This document shows, piece after piece, positions 19,417 through 28,727 of a stretch of 64,000 bases of DNA (positions are counted from its first letter, which is position 1; every line of letters begins with the position of its first letter). Under the pieces are notes generated by a model, which did no database searches, was not told the origin of the DNA, and was given only the letters and a program-made list of their open reading frames with translations. The stretch lies in the NCBI GenBank assembly GCA_963740675.1, contig CAVUFS010000004.1, positions 496,001 to 560,000 on the forward strand. The letters are read 5' to 3'. Source of the stretch: CAIKMD01 sp963740675 (GTDB lineage: Bacteria; Pseudomonadota; Alphaproteobacteria; ATCC43930; CGMCC-115725). The position numbers and the translations under genes are program-made.

Positions 19417-19902
19417 TCAGTTGATGACGGTCACGCCGCGGCGGTTCTGCGCCCAGGCGGCTTCGTTATCGCCGAGCACGGCCGGACGCTCTTTGCCGTA
19501 GCTGATGGTCTTGACGCGGTTAGCCTGAACACCGAGCGCGACCAGAGCACGCGACACCGCCGTCGCACGGCGATCGCCGAGCGCGAGGTTGTATTCACGG
19601 GTGCCGCGGTCATCGCAATGACCTTCGACCGTCACGGTGACGTTCGGATAGCGCTTCAGCCACTCGGCCTGGCGCTGCAGGGTCTGCTGGCCTTCCGGCT
19701 TGATCGAGGATTTGTCGGTGTCAAAGAAGACACGGTCGCCAACATTCTGAGCGAAGTCCTCTTTCGAGCCCGGGACAATGCTCGACTGCGTCGTGCCGGT
19801 TCCCGCGCCGGTACCGCCGGTGTTGGCATTCGTCGAAGGATTCTGTGAGCAAGCCGCCAACAGCAGCAAACCCGCGATCAGGCTCAATGGCCGAAGATTC
19901 AT
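19417..19902 (-). CDS. pal: peptidoglycan-associated lipoprotein Pal
   Basis: 161 residues from the ATG at 19902 (MNLRPLSLIAGLLLLAAC). The lipobox LAAC places the acylated cysteine near residue 18. The OmpA-like peptidoglycan-binding domain is complete: FFDTDKSSIKPEGQQTLQ, then VEGHCDDRGTREYNLALGDRRA near residue 105. Pal anchors the outer membrane to peptidoglycan and cycles with TolB. It lies 165 bases after tolB; that gap may hold an extra promoter. A terminator follows. Confidence 0.96.
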   Translation of the reverse strand: MNLRPLSLIAGLLLLAACSQNPSTNANTGGTGAGTGTTQSSIVPGSKEDFAQNVGDRVFFDTDKSSIKPEGQQTLQRQAEWLKRYPNVTVTVEGHCDDRGTREYNLALGDRRATAVSRALVALGVQANRVKTISYGKERPAVLGDNEAAWAQNRRGVTVIN

Positions 19903-20067
19903 TTTTGAACTCCCATTGCTTGTGCAACTCGGACATGGCGGGGCTGATGCGGTTGAGACCCCCGGGGGCTCCACCAGAGAATTTATCAAGGCCGAGAACA
20001 TAGTTCACGGCCCGCGGGAATCCGCGCGAATATAATCAAGTGTTGCTTTGGAAATCAAGCGCTTTGC

Positions 20068-21399
20068 CTAGGGAAGCAGCGGAGACCACGCGGGATCGGA
20101 CGCATCTTGCGGCGTAACCATCTCACGCTCGTTGTAACCCGTCAGATCGATCGAATAGAGCCGCGAGCGCCCGCCGTTGCCGCGCGCATCGCTCGGCTGC
20201 TGCCGGAAATAGCACAACACGCGGCCATTGGGCGCCCAGGTCGGACCCTCGACGAGGAAGCTCTGGGTCAGGAGCCGCTCGCCCTGGCCGTCGGGGCGCG
20301 ACACGCCGATATAGAAGGTGCTGCTATCGAATTTTGTGAAAGCGATGAGATCGCCGCGCGGCGACCAGACCGGCGTGCCATAGCGGCCGGTGCCGAAGCT
20401 GATGCGGTGAATGTTGCTGCCATCGGCGTTCATCACATAAAGCTGCTGCGTGCCCCCGCGATCGGAATTGAAGACAATTTGCGACGAATCCGGCGAGAAG
20501 CACGGCGAGGTGTCGATCGATTCGGTGGTCGTGATCTGCGTCGCGCGGCGCGTGCGCAAATCCATCGAATAGATCTGACTCGCGCCGTTGAGCGCGATGC
20601 TCATGATCACGCGGTTGCCGTCGGGCGAGAAGCGCGGCGCGAAAGACATGCCGGGGAAATCGCCGAGCACTTCCTGCTGTCCCGTATCGATATTGAAAAG
20701 ATAAACGCGCGGCGTGCCACGCGCAAACGAGAGATAGGTGATCTCTTGCGCCGTCGGCGAGAAGCGCGGCGTCAGCACCAACGCTTTGCCATCGGTCAAA
20801 TAGCGATGATTGGCGCCGTCTTGATCCATGATCGCGAGGCGCTTGATGCGCTGGTTGAGCGGCCCGCTCTCCGAGATGTAGACGATGCGCGTATCGAAAT
20901 AGCCGTCTTCGCCGGTGAGGCGCTTGTAGACGGCGTCGGCGATGATATGCGCGATGCGCCGCCAATTGTCGGGCGTCGTCGTGTAGCGCAGCCCGGTCAA
21001 TTGCTGCTCGGCGAAAATGTCCCAAAGGCGGAACTCGACCGCGAGTCGCCCGTCCGGCTGTGCCTGGATATCGCCGGTGACAAGCGCCTGCGCGTTGATC
21101 ACGCGCCAGTCGTTGTAGTGCGGCGGGACGTGCGAATTCGCATCCTGATCGACGAAGGCCTTGGAATTGATCGGCTGGAATAGGCCCGAGTGCTCGAGAT
21201 CGGCCGCGACCACGCCGGTGATATCGGCGCCCATCGTGCCGGGGCCGCCGGCGAAAACCGGAATCGCGATCGGCATCGGCTTGGGGTTGCCGCGCGTCAG
21301 ATCGATGTGGAGCTCGGCATGCGCAAGCCGCGCTGTGGACATGAACAGCGGAACGGCGGCAATGCCAATGCCGAGGTCGCGGCGCGTGATCATCTTCAT
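20068..21399 (-). CDS. tolB: Tol-Pal periplasmic protein TolB
   Basis: 443 residues from the ATG at 21399, which overlaps the tolA stop (ATGA). The signal peptide contains ITRRDLGIGIAA, a twin-arginine pattern, so Tat export is possible. The N-terminal domain (MPIAIPVFAG onward) is followed by six WD40-like beta-propeller blades with repeated SPDG/SPDSSQIVF signatures. TolB shuttles between Pal and TolA in the periplasm during outer membrane constriction. Identity is secure; the export route is inference. Confidence 0.95.
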   Translation of the reverse strand: MKMITRRDLGIGIAAVPLFMSTARLAHAELHIDLTRGNPKPMPIAIPVFAGGPGTMGADITGVVAADLEHSGLFQPINSKAFVDQDANSHVPPHYNDWRVINAQALVTGDIQAQPDGRLAVEFRLWDIFAEQQLTGLRYTTTPDNWRRIAHIIADAVYKRLTGEDGYFDTRIVYISESGPLNQRIKRLAIMDQDGANHRYLTDGKALVLTPRFSPTAQEITYLSFARGTPRVYLFNIDTGQQEVLGDFPGMSFAPRFSPDGNRVIMSIALNGASQIYSMDLRTRRATQITTTESIDTSPCFSPDSSQIVFNSDRGGTQQLYVMNADGSNIHRISFGTGRYGTPVWSPRGDLIAFTKFDSSTFYIGVSRPDGQGERLLTQSFLVEGPTWAPNGRVLCYFRQQPSDARGNGGRSRLYSIDLTGYNEREMVTPQDASDPAWSPLLP

Positions 21400-22259
21400 G
21401 TCATATCCTTCGGGTCGAATGTGATGGTGAAAGTCTGCCACTGATCGAATTTCTCAGGCGGCAATTTCAGCGGCTGGCACCGTGGATTGAGCAACGCACG
21501 ATTGGCGCTCTCGGCCGCGGCTTGGAAGAACGGGTCGTTCATACGGTCGCGATTGAGAAGCTGCGTCGCGGCGACCGTGCCGTCGCGCCGCATCTGCACG
21601 CGGAATTCCGGCGTGAGATCCTGTGCATCGCGCGCACCGGCCGGCACGTTCCAGCAGGCCTCGAGCTGCGATTTGACGACATCGAGCTCGCTGGTCGTGA
21701 GCTGCGAGCCGAGCGGCGCGATCGGCTGCGAGCTCTTTTGCTGCGGCCCGGGATTCTGTTGCTGCGGCACCTGCGCCTGCTGCTTGTTCGTCAGATTTTT
21801 CAGCAGTTGGTCGAACGAGGAGTCGTCCGGCTTCTTCTGCTGCTGCGGCGGCTGCGGCTTTTGTTGCGGCGGCGGCGGTGGCGCCGGCTCGGGCTTCGGT
21901 GCCTGTGGCTTCGGCTCAGGCGCCGGTGTCGGCGGCGGCGGGGGTGGTGGTGGCGGAGGTGGCGTTGGCGGCGTCGGCGGCTGCGGCTTGGGCGGCTCCG
22001 GCTTCGGCGGCTCGGGTGTCGGCGGTTGCGGCTTCGGCGGCGGCTCGGTCTGCGCGACATCGGGCTTCGCGTCCGGCACGGGCGGCGTCGTGTTCTTCTG
22101 CGTCGCGTGCGTCTCCGGGGCGACGTTGACGAGCTGCACCGCGATCGGCTGATCCTCGATCACCTTCGGCTCAAATAGATGCGGCAGCCCGATCACGGCG
22201 GCAAGCACCACCATGAGATGAAGGACAGCCGAGCAAATGAAACTCTGCCGCTCGAGCAT
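21396..22259 (-). CDS. tolA: Tol-Pal inner-membrane spanning protein TolA
   Basis: 287 residues from the ATG at 22259, five bases after the tolR stop. One N-terminal membrane segment (about 8-27) is followed by a long proline-rich middle (about residues 55-150, mostly Pro with Lys, Glu and Gln) replacing the Ala/Lys helix of the E. coli protein, and a C-terminal TolA/TonB-like domain (LTTSELDVVKSQLEACWNVP onward). TolA carries proton-motive energy from TolQR to TolB-Pal. The Pro-rich form is usual in alphaproteobacteria. Confidence 0.9.
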   Translation of the reverse strand: MLERQSFICSAVLHLMVVLAAVIGLPHLFEPKVIEDQPIAVQLVNVAPETHATQKNTTPPVPDAKPDVAQTEPPPKPQPPTPEPPKPEPPKPQPPTPPTPPPPPPPPPPPTPAPEPKPQAPKPEPAPPPPPQQKPQPPQQQKKPDDSSFDQLLKNLTNKQQAQVPQQQNPGPQQKSSQPIAPLGSQLTTSELDVVKSQLEACWNVPAGARDAQDLTPEFRVQMRRDGTVAATQLLNRDRMNDPFFQAAAESANRALLNPRCQPLKLPPEKFDQWQTFTITFDPKDMT

Positions 22260-22264
22260 TTCCC

Positions 22265-22732
22265 TCAGCGCGGCTTGGCCGGAGTGGTCGCAGGAGTCGT
22301 CGCGTTCGGTTGCTCGGCCACCAACGAAACCTTGTTGAAGCCGGAGGAGCTGATCAGCCCCATCACCTGCAGCACGCAACCGTAATTCGCTGCCTTGTCG
22401 CCGCGCACGTAGATGCTGGTCGACACATCGTTATTGGTGATCGCTTGCAGCCGCGGCCCCAGCTGATCGTTCGCGATCGCGTTGTTCTGGAGGAAGGTCT
22501 TGCATTGCGAATCGATCGTGACGACCAGCGGCTCTTTCGGCTCGCTGAGCTGCTGCGCGTTGGTTTGGGGCAGATCGACCGGCACGCCAACCGTGAGGAG
22601 TGGCGCGGTCACCATGAAGACGACGAGCAGCACCAGCATCACGTCGACCATCGGCGTGACGTTGATGTCGGCCATCGGGCGATAGCGTTGCGACGGACCA
22701 CCGCCGCTGCGTTGCAGGAGAGGACCGGCCAT
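22265..22732 (-). CDS. tolR: Tol-Pal proton channel subunit TolR
   Basis: 155-residue ExbD/TolR protein with one membrane helix; the proton-site aspartate is in NVTPMVDVMLVLLVVFMV near residues 26-43. The periplasmic domain (PKEPLVVTIDSQ onward) and length fit. It lies three bases after tolQ and is followed at once by tolA, inside one operon. Confidence 0.95.
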   Translation of the reverse strand: MAGPLLQRSGGGPSQRYRPMADINVTPMVDVMLVLLVVFMVTAPLLTVGVPVDLPQTNAQQLSEPKEPLVVTIDSQCKTFLQNNAIANDQLGPRLQAITNNDVSTSIYVRGDKAANYGCVLQVMGLISSSGFNKVSLVAEQPNATTPATTPAKPR

Positions 22733-22735
22733 CGC

Positions 22736-23467
22736 TTATGCCTTCTCGTCGAGTTGGCGCGAGAGGATCGCGCTGAATTCCGAACCGAAGGCTTCGAGCC
22801 GCGCGGCATAACGACTGAAGTCCGTCGAGAACTTGTTGTAGAAAATCACCGCCGGAATGGCGGCGACCAGGCCGAGCGCCGTCGCGAACAAGGATTCGGC
22901 AATGCCGGGCGCGACGACCGCGAGGCTGGTGTTCTTGGCCGCCGCGATCGCGGCGAAGCTGTTCATGATGCCCCAGACTGTCCCAAAGAGGCCGACGAAG
23001 GGCGAGGTCGAACCCACGGTCGCGAGGAACGGCATGTAGCGCTCGAGGCGCTGCATCTCACGACCCGCCGTCACCTGCATCACGCGCTCGATACGCTCTT
23101 GCAGCGTCATGCGCGTGGCGCTCGATCCGGCGAGGCCCTTCGCCATGCTGCGCCGCCATTCGCGCATTGCCGCGGCGAAGACCGAGGACATCGGGTCTTC
23201 CGGCCGGCTGCCGATGCGGTCGTAAAGATCGTCGAGCGCGCCGCCCGACCAGAATGCCTCTTCGAAATTGTCGGCGTCGCGTCGCAGGCGGCGCAGCTTG
23301 ATGTATTTGTCGAAGATCACCGCCCACGACCAGAACGAGGCGCAGAGCAGGAGCAGCATCACCGCTTTGACGATGCTGTCGGCCTGCAGGAAGAGCGTGA
23401 CCACGGACAAATCATGCACCGGCGCGGAGCCGGCAAGGACTGCTTGATCGACGGCATTATCGGGCAT
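22736..23467 (-). CDS. tolQ: Tol-Pal proton channel subunit TolQ
   Basis: 243-residue MotA/TolQ/ExbB protein with three membrane helices: one at about 27-49 (VKAVMLLLLCASFWSW), and two in the second half around TVGSTSPFVGLFGTVWG and ALGLVAAIPAVIFYNKF. These carry the conserved residues of the family. TolQ forms the stator with TolR that powers TolA. Its start overlaps the ybgC stop by eleven bases. Confidence 0.95.
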   Translation of the reverse strand: MPDNAVDQAVLAGSAPVHDLSVVTLFLQADSIVKAVMLLLLCASFWSWAVIFDKYIKLRRLRRDADNFEEAFWSGGALDDLYDRIGSRPEDPMSSVFAAAMREWRRSMAKGLAGSSATRMTLQERIERVMQVTAGREMQRLERYMPFLATVGSTSPFVGLFGTVWGIMNSFAAIAAAKNTSLAVVAPGIAESLFATALGLVAAIPAVIFYNKFSTDFSRYAARLEAFGSEFSAILSRQLDEKA

Positions 23468-23960
23468 GTGCGGTGACCATCCGAGGTTTGTCGTTGAAGG
23501 AGGAAAGCGATGAACGGAGTTCGGCCGGCAGCCGCATCGGCCGCCCCTGTGCGCCGATGCAGGCGACGAGCACGCTGGCGCGTACCAGTAATGTTGCGTC
23601 GCGCAGCACGTCCTGGCTCAAACGGATCGTCGCGCCGCCGAGTTCCTTGAGACGCGTCTCGACCACGAGTTGGTCGTCGAGCCGGGCCGGCACGATGTAT
23701 TCGATTTCGCAGCGTCGCACAATGAAAGCCGTGCCGCCGCTCTGGCGCGCTTTCTCATGCTCGACGCCGTAGAGCCGCATCATCTCGGTGCGCGCGCGTT
23801 CGATAAATTTGAGGTAATTCGCGTAATAGACGATGCCGGCAGCGTCGGTGTCTTCGTAATAGACGCGCACCGGGAAGCGATGCACCTCGCCTTGCAGCGC
23901 GCCCTCACGTGGAAGATCGGCGCGCGGAAGATTGCCCGATGTCGGATGCGAGGCGCTCAT
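23457..23960 (-). CDS. ybgC: YbgC-type acyl-CoA thioesterase
   Basis: 167-residue hot-dog thioesterase. The active-site segment YYEDTDAAGIVYYANYLKF lies near residue 34, with the catalytic Asp in DTDAAG. The family hydrolyses short- or long-chain acyl-CoA and is nearly always the first gene of the tol operon. About 25 residues precede the domain; the ATG at 23960 overlaps the ruvB stop (ATGA), which supports this start. Confidence 0.92.
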   Translation of the reverse strand: MSASHPTSGNLPRADLPREGALQGEVHRFPVRVYYEDTDAAGIVYYANYLKFIERARTEMMRLYGVEHEKARQSGGTAFIVRRCEIEYIVPARLDDQLVVETRLKELGGATIRLSQDVLRDATLLVRASVLVACIGAQGRPMRLPAELRSSLSSFNDKPRMVTAHAR

Positions 23961-25010
23961 GTGCCGCTCTCCTCTTCTGCATCGTCGAGCAGATCGAGCT
24001 GCGAGGCCGGCGGCCGCAGCGGCTTCAAGCCGAGATGCCCGTAAGCCAATTCGGTCAGCACACGGCCGCGCGAGGTGCGCTGCACGAAACCCTGCTGCAT
24101 CAGGTAGGGCTCGATCACTTCCTCGATGACGTCACGTTGATCGCCGAGCGCCGCCGCGACTGTTTCGACACCAACCGGACCGCCGCCGTAATTCTGCACG
24201 ATACACAAGAGGTAGCGCCGGTCGAGCGCGTCGAGGCCGCTGGCATCGACTTCGAGACGCTGCAGCGCCGAGTTCGGCAGCTTTCTTATCGATACGCTTG
24301 GCGCCCGACACTGCGGCGAAGTCGCGCACGCGGCGCAACAGCCTTGCGGCGACGCGTGGCGTGCCGCGCGAGCGGCGTGCGATCTCGGCCGCGCCTTCGG
24401 GATCGAGCGCCATGCCGAGCACGCGCGCGCCGCGCTCGACGATCTGGCAAAGTTCGCGCGGCTCATAAAAAGCAAGCCGCATCGGAATACCGAAACGCTC
24501 GCGCAACGGCCGCGTGATGAGACCCGAGCGCGTCGTCGCGGCGATCAGCGTGAAAGGTGGCAGGTCGATGCGCACCGAGCGCGCCGCCGGCCCTTCGCCG
24601 ATGATGAGGTCGAGCTGAAAATCCTCCATCGCCGGATAAAGGATCTCTTCGACCGCCGGCGCGAGGCGATGAATCTCGTCGATGAAGAGCACGTCGCGCG
24701 TCTCGAGATTGGTCAAGAGCGCGGCGAGATCGCCGGCGCGCTGGATCACCGGCCCCGAGGTGGCGCGGAATTGAACGCCGAGCTCGCGGGCGATGATCTG
24801 TGCCAGCGTCGTCTTGCCAAGACCCGGTGGGCCGGCGAGCAGCACGTGATCCAACGCCTCGGCGCGCTGCTGCGCCGCTTTGATGAAGACGCGAAGATTG
24901 TCGCGCACCGCCTGCTGGCCGACGAATTCGTCGAGCGTCAGCGGCCGGAACGAGGTCTCGCCACCGTCTTCCTCACTGCGCGCGGCGCTGACGATGCGAT
25001 CGTCGCTCAT
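23957..25010 (-). CDS. ruvB: Holliday junction branch migration helicase RuvB, frameshifted
   Basis: N-terminal AAA core is intact (GPPGLGKTTLAQIIARELG near residue 60, DEIHRL near 110, TRSGLITRPLRERFG near 165) up to AKRIDKKAA. There the frame changes: the C-terminal winged-helix part continues in another frame as SALQRLEVDASGLD and on through GRVLTELAYGHLGL. Removing one T at 24273-24274 (an A on the coding strand) restores AADSALQRLEVDA and a 350-residue protein. RuvB drives branch migration with RuvA and RuvC. With ruvA and ruvC intact and coupled, an assembly error is likelier than a true pseudogene. Confidence 0.92.
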
Positions 25011-25609
25011 CGCGCGCCCTCTTTGATGCCGAGGTCCTTAAGCCCGGCGCGGATGAGCGCATCGAGCGACGCCCCGGTACCCAACCGCCGCGACGCTGCC
25101 GCGACCACCGCATGCGCATCGCTGCGCGGATAGCCGAGATTGACCAGCGCCGAGACCGCCTCGCCCGCCGCCGCCAGCGGCGCCGGCGCGGACGGCCCGA
25201 GGGCAATGCCGCCGACTTTATCTTTGAGCTCGATGACGATGCGCTGACCGAGTTTCGGGCCGACGCCGTCGGCTTCGGTGATCGCCGCCTTGTCCTGCGC
25301 CGCGATCGCCGTCGCCAGCGCTTCGGGCGACAGCACCGAGAGAATTGCCAGCGCGATGCGTGCGCCGACGCCTTGCACGGTGGTCAACAGGCGGAACCAT
25401 TCACGCTCCGCCTCGTCGGCAAAGCCGTAGAGATGGATGTGATCCTCGCGCACATGGGTTTCGATCAGCAGCCGGATCGGCTCGCCGCGCGCCGGCGCTT
25501 TGCCCAGCGTGCGACGCGAGGCAAAAACGAGGTAGCCGACGCCTTTCACATCGATGACGATTCCGTCATCGCTCGCCTGATCGACGAGCCCCGCCAGCAT
25601 CGCGATCAC
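25007..25609 (-). CDS. ruvA: Holliday junction DNA-binding protein RuvA
   Basis: 200-residue RuvA with the N-terminal OB domain (MIAMLAGLVDQASDDGIVID), the helix-hairpin-helix region (LTTVQGVGARIALAILSVL and EADGVGPKLGQRIVIELKDK) and the C-terminal domain that contacts RuvB (ALVNLGYPRSDAHAVVAAA). Its start and stop overlap ruvC and ruvB by four bases each. Confidence 0.96.
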   Translation of the reverse strand: MIAMLAGLVDQASDDGIVIDVKGVGYLVFASRRTLGKAPARGEPIRLLIETHVREDHIHLYGFADEAEREWFRLLTTVQGVGARIALAILSVLSPEALATAIAAQDKAAITEADGVGPKLGQRIVIELKDKVGGIALGPSAPAPLAAAGEAVSALVNLGYPRSDAHAVVAAASRRLGTGASLDALIRAGLKDLGIKEGAR

Positions 25610-26112
25610 AGCGACACTCCGGCGGCGAGCGAGACGGCGCGTGCTGTCGCCGCGTGATGCGCGTGGCAGATCGCGACCGCCAGCGCGTCGCAGGCATCGG
25701 CGCCGCTGGTCGCGCCGGGCAGCAGGCGCTTCACCATCATCTGCACTTGCGTCTTGTCGGCATGGCCGACGCCGACGACCGATTTCTTCACGAGATTGGT
25801 CGCGTATTCGAAAACCGGAATGCCACGCTCGGCCGGCGCCAGGAGCACGACGCCGCGCGCCATGCCGAGCTTCAGGGTCGAGCCGGGATTTTTGTTCACG
25901 AACGTCTCTTCGACCGCGGCAACATCGGGCTGAAAGCGATCCAACACTTCGCCGAGTAGACGATAGAGCTCACCCAGACGCACGGCGAGCGACGCATCGT
26001 CGACCGGCCTCACCACGCCTTGCGCGACGTGCTTCAGACGATTGCCTTCCGCATCGATGACGCCCCAGCCGGTGTTGCGTAATCCCGGGTCGAGACCGAG
26101 CAGCCGCATCAA
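25606..26112 (-). CDS. ruvC: Holliday junction resolvase RuvC
   Basis: 168-residue RNase-H-like endonuclease that cuts Holliday junctions. The first catalytic Asp is in LGLDPGLRNTGWGVID, the Glu in VAAVEETFVNKNPGST near residue 68, and the late acidic pair in GADACDALAVAICHAHH. It lies 26 bases after yebC and overlaps ruvA (ATGA). Confidence 0.96.
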   Translation of the reverse strand: MMRLLGLDPGLRNTGWGVIDAEGNRLKHVAQGVVRPVDDASLAVRLGELYRLLGEVLDRFQPDVAAVEETFVNKNPGSTLKLGMARGVVLLAPAERGIPVFEYATNLVKKSVVGVGHADKTQVQMMVKRLLPGATSGADACDALAVAICHAHHAATARAVSLAAGVSL

Positions 26113-26138
26113 GAGGTTCCTGGCGAGCGCACGGGCCG

Positions 26139-26888
26139 TCAGGCGCTCAACCGCGCCATGACGTCGTCGGAGACTTCGAAATTCGCGAAGACGTTCTGCA
26201 CATCATCGCTGTCTTCGAGAGCTTCCAACATCTTGAACAGCGCTTCCGCCGTCTCGCCATCGACCGGCGTTAGCGTTTTGGGCTTCCACACCATCCGCGC
26301 CGATGCCGGTGCGCCGAATTTCGCATCGAGCGCATCGCGCACGGCGTTGAGCTGATCGGGATGGCAGGTGATCACATGCTCGTCGCCGCTGCTGTCGGCA
26401 TCGTCGGCGCCAGCCTCGACCGCGGCCTCGAACATCGCCTCGCTCGAGGCGACCGATGCCGGATAGGTGATCTGGCCGACGTGATCGAACATGAAGCTGA
26501 CGCTGTTCGTCTCGCCGAGATTGCCGCCGGCCTTGGTGAAGGCAGCACGCACTTCGCTTGCGGTACGATTGCGGTTGTCGGTGAGGCCCTCGACGATCAC
26601 GGCGATGCCGCCCGGGCCGTAGCCCTCATAACGGATCTCTTCGAAATTCTCGCCCTCGCCGCCACCGGCACCACGCTTGATCGCGCGGTCGACCGTGTCT
26701 TTCGGCATGTTCGCGCCACGCGCGGCGATGATCGCCGCGCGCAAACGGGGGTTGGCCGCAGGATCGGGCAAGCCGCTTCGCGCCGCCGTGGTCAATTCGC
26801 GAATCAGCTTGGTGAAAATCTTGGCGCGCTTTTTGTCCTGCGCGCCCTTGCGGTACATGATGTTCTTGAATTGGGAATGGCCCGCCAT
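26139..26888 (-). CDS. yebC: YebC/PmpR family transcriptional regulator
   Basis: 249 residues with the typical start MAGHSQFKNIMYRKGAQDKKRAKIF (usually MAGHSKWANI), NPRLRAAIIAARGANMPKD near 44 and YEGYGPGGIAVIVE near 88. The family binds DNA as a regulator and in some bacteria acts on ribosomes stalled at proline runs. It heads the yebC-ruvCAB-ybgC-tol-pal run; the 155 bases before it should contain the main promoter. Confidence 0.94.
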   Translation of the reverse strand: MAGHSQFKNIMYRKGAQDKKRAKIFTKLIRELTTAARSGLPDPAANPRLRAAIIAARGANMPKDTVDRAIKRGAGGGEGENFEEIRYEGYGPGGIAVIVEGLTDNRNRTASEVRAAFTKAGGNLGETNSVSFMFDHVGQITYPASVASSEAMFEAAVEAGADDADSSGDEHVITCHPDQLNAVRDALDAKFGAPASARMVWKPKTLTPVDGETAEALFKMLEALEDSDDVQNVFANFEVSDDVMARLSA

Positions 26889-27043
26889 GTCGATCGCTAA
26901 TAGTGGAGTTGAATGCGCGAATCATAGCATATGCCGCGAATCAGTCGCTATCGACCCGCGTCAAATGATTTTTCCCCACCCGCGCCGAGCCGTCGCTGGC
27001 TTAGCGATGCAATATGGCGGATTTGCGGCCGACCCCCGAGCCA

Positions 27044-27691
27044 TTAGCGAAGCAAAGCGTGCAACTGCTGCACGCCGAAGCCCAACATTAAAATCCCGGT
27101 CACGCTATCAGCGACGAGTTGCCACAGGCGACCCCAAAATCCATCGACAAGTTGCAGGCGCAAGCGCACCACAATGCCGCACAACATTATGACCCATGCA
27201 CCGGCGCCGAGAATCACCGCGCTCGCGATGGTGAGCGCGCCGCCGATGCCGGCATCGAGACTTTGCGGCCGTCCCATCACGGCGAGCCAGAAGGCGAGAT
27301 TCCACGGGCTGGTCAGCGCCATGCCGAAACCGAGGAAATAGCCGCGCCGAGTCGCGACAATTTGACTCAGTGGAGCACTCGCCGATTTGCGTGTCCGCCA
27401 CGCGCGCCACGCCGCCAAAAGAAAGAGCCCGGCCAAGACAAGCAGCAACAACGCGCTGGCGATCCCCAAGGCGAGGCGCGTCGCCGGCCCAATCAGCAAG
27501 CCGATTCCAGTCATCACCAGGATCGCCCAGAGCGCATCGCCCGAGCACGCGCCGAGCCCAACCGCGGCCGCGGGACGAAAGCCGGCGGCGAAGCCACGGC
27601 GGATCATCTCGGCATTGATCGGACCCGGCGGCCAGGCGACCGACCAGCCGAGAAGAAAGCCGTAGCCGGCAAGCGCGGCGAGCTGGTTCAA
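27044..27691 (-). CDS. LysE-family amino acid exporter
   Basis: About 215 residues with five to six hydrophobic segments and the LysE signature near the N-terminus (GWSVAWPPGPINAEMIRRGF, residues 14-33). These inner membrane proteins export amino acids or related metabolites. The open frame extends upstream over the ymdB-like stop, but a TTG at 27691 gives MNQLAALAGYGFLLGW, the normal length; no ribosome binding site is visible, so the start is uncertain. It may be co-transcribed with the phosphodiesterase gene ten bases upstream. Confidence 0.8.
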   Translation of the reverse strand: MNQLAALAGYGFLLGWSVAWPPGPINAEMIRRGFAAGFRPAAAVGLGACSGDALWAILVMTGIGLLIGPATRLALGIASALLLLVLAGLFLLAAWRAWRTRKSASAPLSQIVATRRGYFLGFGMALTSPWNLAFWLAVMGRPQSLDAGIGGALTIASAVILGAGAWVIMLCGIVVRLRLQLVDGFWGRLWQLVADSVTGILMLGFGVQQLHALLR

Positions 27692-27701
27692 GGATGCTTG
27701 T

Positions 27702-28517
27702 TCAAGGCAGAGGCGGCAGCGCCTGATCGAGCTTGCCGCCAAGCCGCAGCGGCCAGATCGCGCGCGCGAGGCCGCTCGCATCGTCGGTCTCGATCACAGC
27801 GCCGCAGATCGTCGGCGCGCCGGTCGCGACTTCGAGCCGCTCGCCCGGCAGCTTCCTAACGAAGCGCGCGACCGCGACTTCTTTCTGCATGCCGATCACT
27901 GAATCATAGTCACCGCACATGCCGATATCGGTCGCATAGGCCGTGCCGTTGGCGAGGATGCGGTGATCGGCCGTCGGCACGTGGGAATGCGTGCCGACCA
28001 CCGCCGAGACCCGGCCATCGCAGAAATGACCCATCGAGGTTTTTTCGGAGGTCGCCTCGCCGTGGAAGTCGACGATAATGGCATCGACCGAGCCGAGCGG
28101 ATACGCCGTCAGAAGCCGGTCGACCGCGGCGAAGGGATCGTCGATCGCGTCCATGAAGAGCCGCGCCATGGCGTTGACGACGAGCACGCGCGACCCGGGT
28201 GTCGTACCGTAAATACCGAAGCCATTGCCGGGCGTGCCGGGTGGAAAGTTGATCGGCCGCAGCAGCCGGGCATCGCCGGCGATATAAGCCATGATCTCGC
28301 GCCGGTCCCAGACATGGTTGCCGGTAGTGATGACATCGACGCCGGCGGCATAAAGCTCGGCGCAGATCGTCTCGGTGATGCCGAAGCCATGCGCCGCGTT
28401 CTCGCCATTGACGATGACGAAATCGAGCTTCAGCTCGCGCCGCAGCCGCGGCACCTGCGCCGCGACGGCCTCGCGCGCCTGCCGGCCGACGATGTCCCCG
28501 CAAATCAGCAGTCGCAT
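27702..28517 (-). CDS. YmdB-family metallophosphoesterase
   Basis: 271 residues. The metallophosphoesterase motifs are clear: ICGDIVGRQ at residue 5, VNGENAAHGFGIT near 37, TTGNHVWDRR near 64, and GTHSHVPTAD near 173. In Bacillus the homologue YmdB is a cyclic-nucleotide phosphodiesterase affecting mRNA levels and biofilm fate; the role in alphaproteobacteria is not settled. It lies just downstream of 6S RNA. Confidence 0.9.
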   Translation of the reverse strand: MRLLICGDIVGRQAREAVAAQVPRLRRELKLDFVIVNGENAAHGFGITETICAELYAAGVDVITTGNHVWDRREIMAYIAGDARLLRPINFPPGTPGNGFGIYGTTPGSRVLVVNAMARLFMDAIDDPFAAVDRLLTAYPLGSVDAIIVDFHGEATSEKTSMGHFCDGRVSAVVGTHSHVPTADHRILANGTAYATDIGMCGDYDSVIGMQKEVAVARFVRKLPGERLEVATGAPTICGAVIETDDASGLARAIWPLRLGGKLDQALPPLP

Positions 28518-28559
28518 CGCCCGGTTAAATCCTGGGATCGGAATTTAAGAGAAAGAGAG

Positions 28560-28720
28560 AAAGTGGAGCCGCCTCGGCCGTCGGCATAGCGTTACCCTCG
28601 TGGCCCGCTTACGCAGGTGGGAGCCATTTAACGAAACCAGGGCTTCGTCAGGGACAGCCCCCTAGAGGTACATATCGGCCCCGGGGTGTTGCGACCTAAC
28701 GCACCGCGCAGCCCCACCAT
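28560..28720 (-). ncRNA. ssrS: 6S RNA
   Basis: The minus-strand transcript between zapA and the ymdB-like gene has the 6S layout: a closing stem GTGGGGCTGC / GCGGCTCCAC (28708-28717 with 28563-28572, including G-U pairs), a GC-rich 5' arm GGTGCG...CGCAACACCCC, a central region with GACGAAGCCC and TCGTTAAATGGC, and a 3' arm GGGCCACGAGGG. zapA followed by 6S RNA is the standard alphaproteobacterial order. 6S RNA binds sigma70-RNA polymerase in stationary phase. Exact ends are estimated from the stem. Confidence 0.85.
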
Positions 28721-28727
28721 CTCGAAT

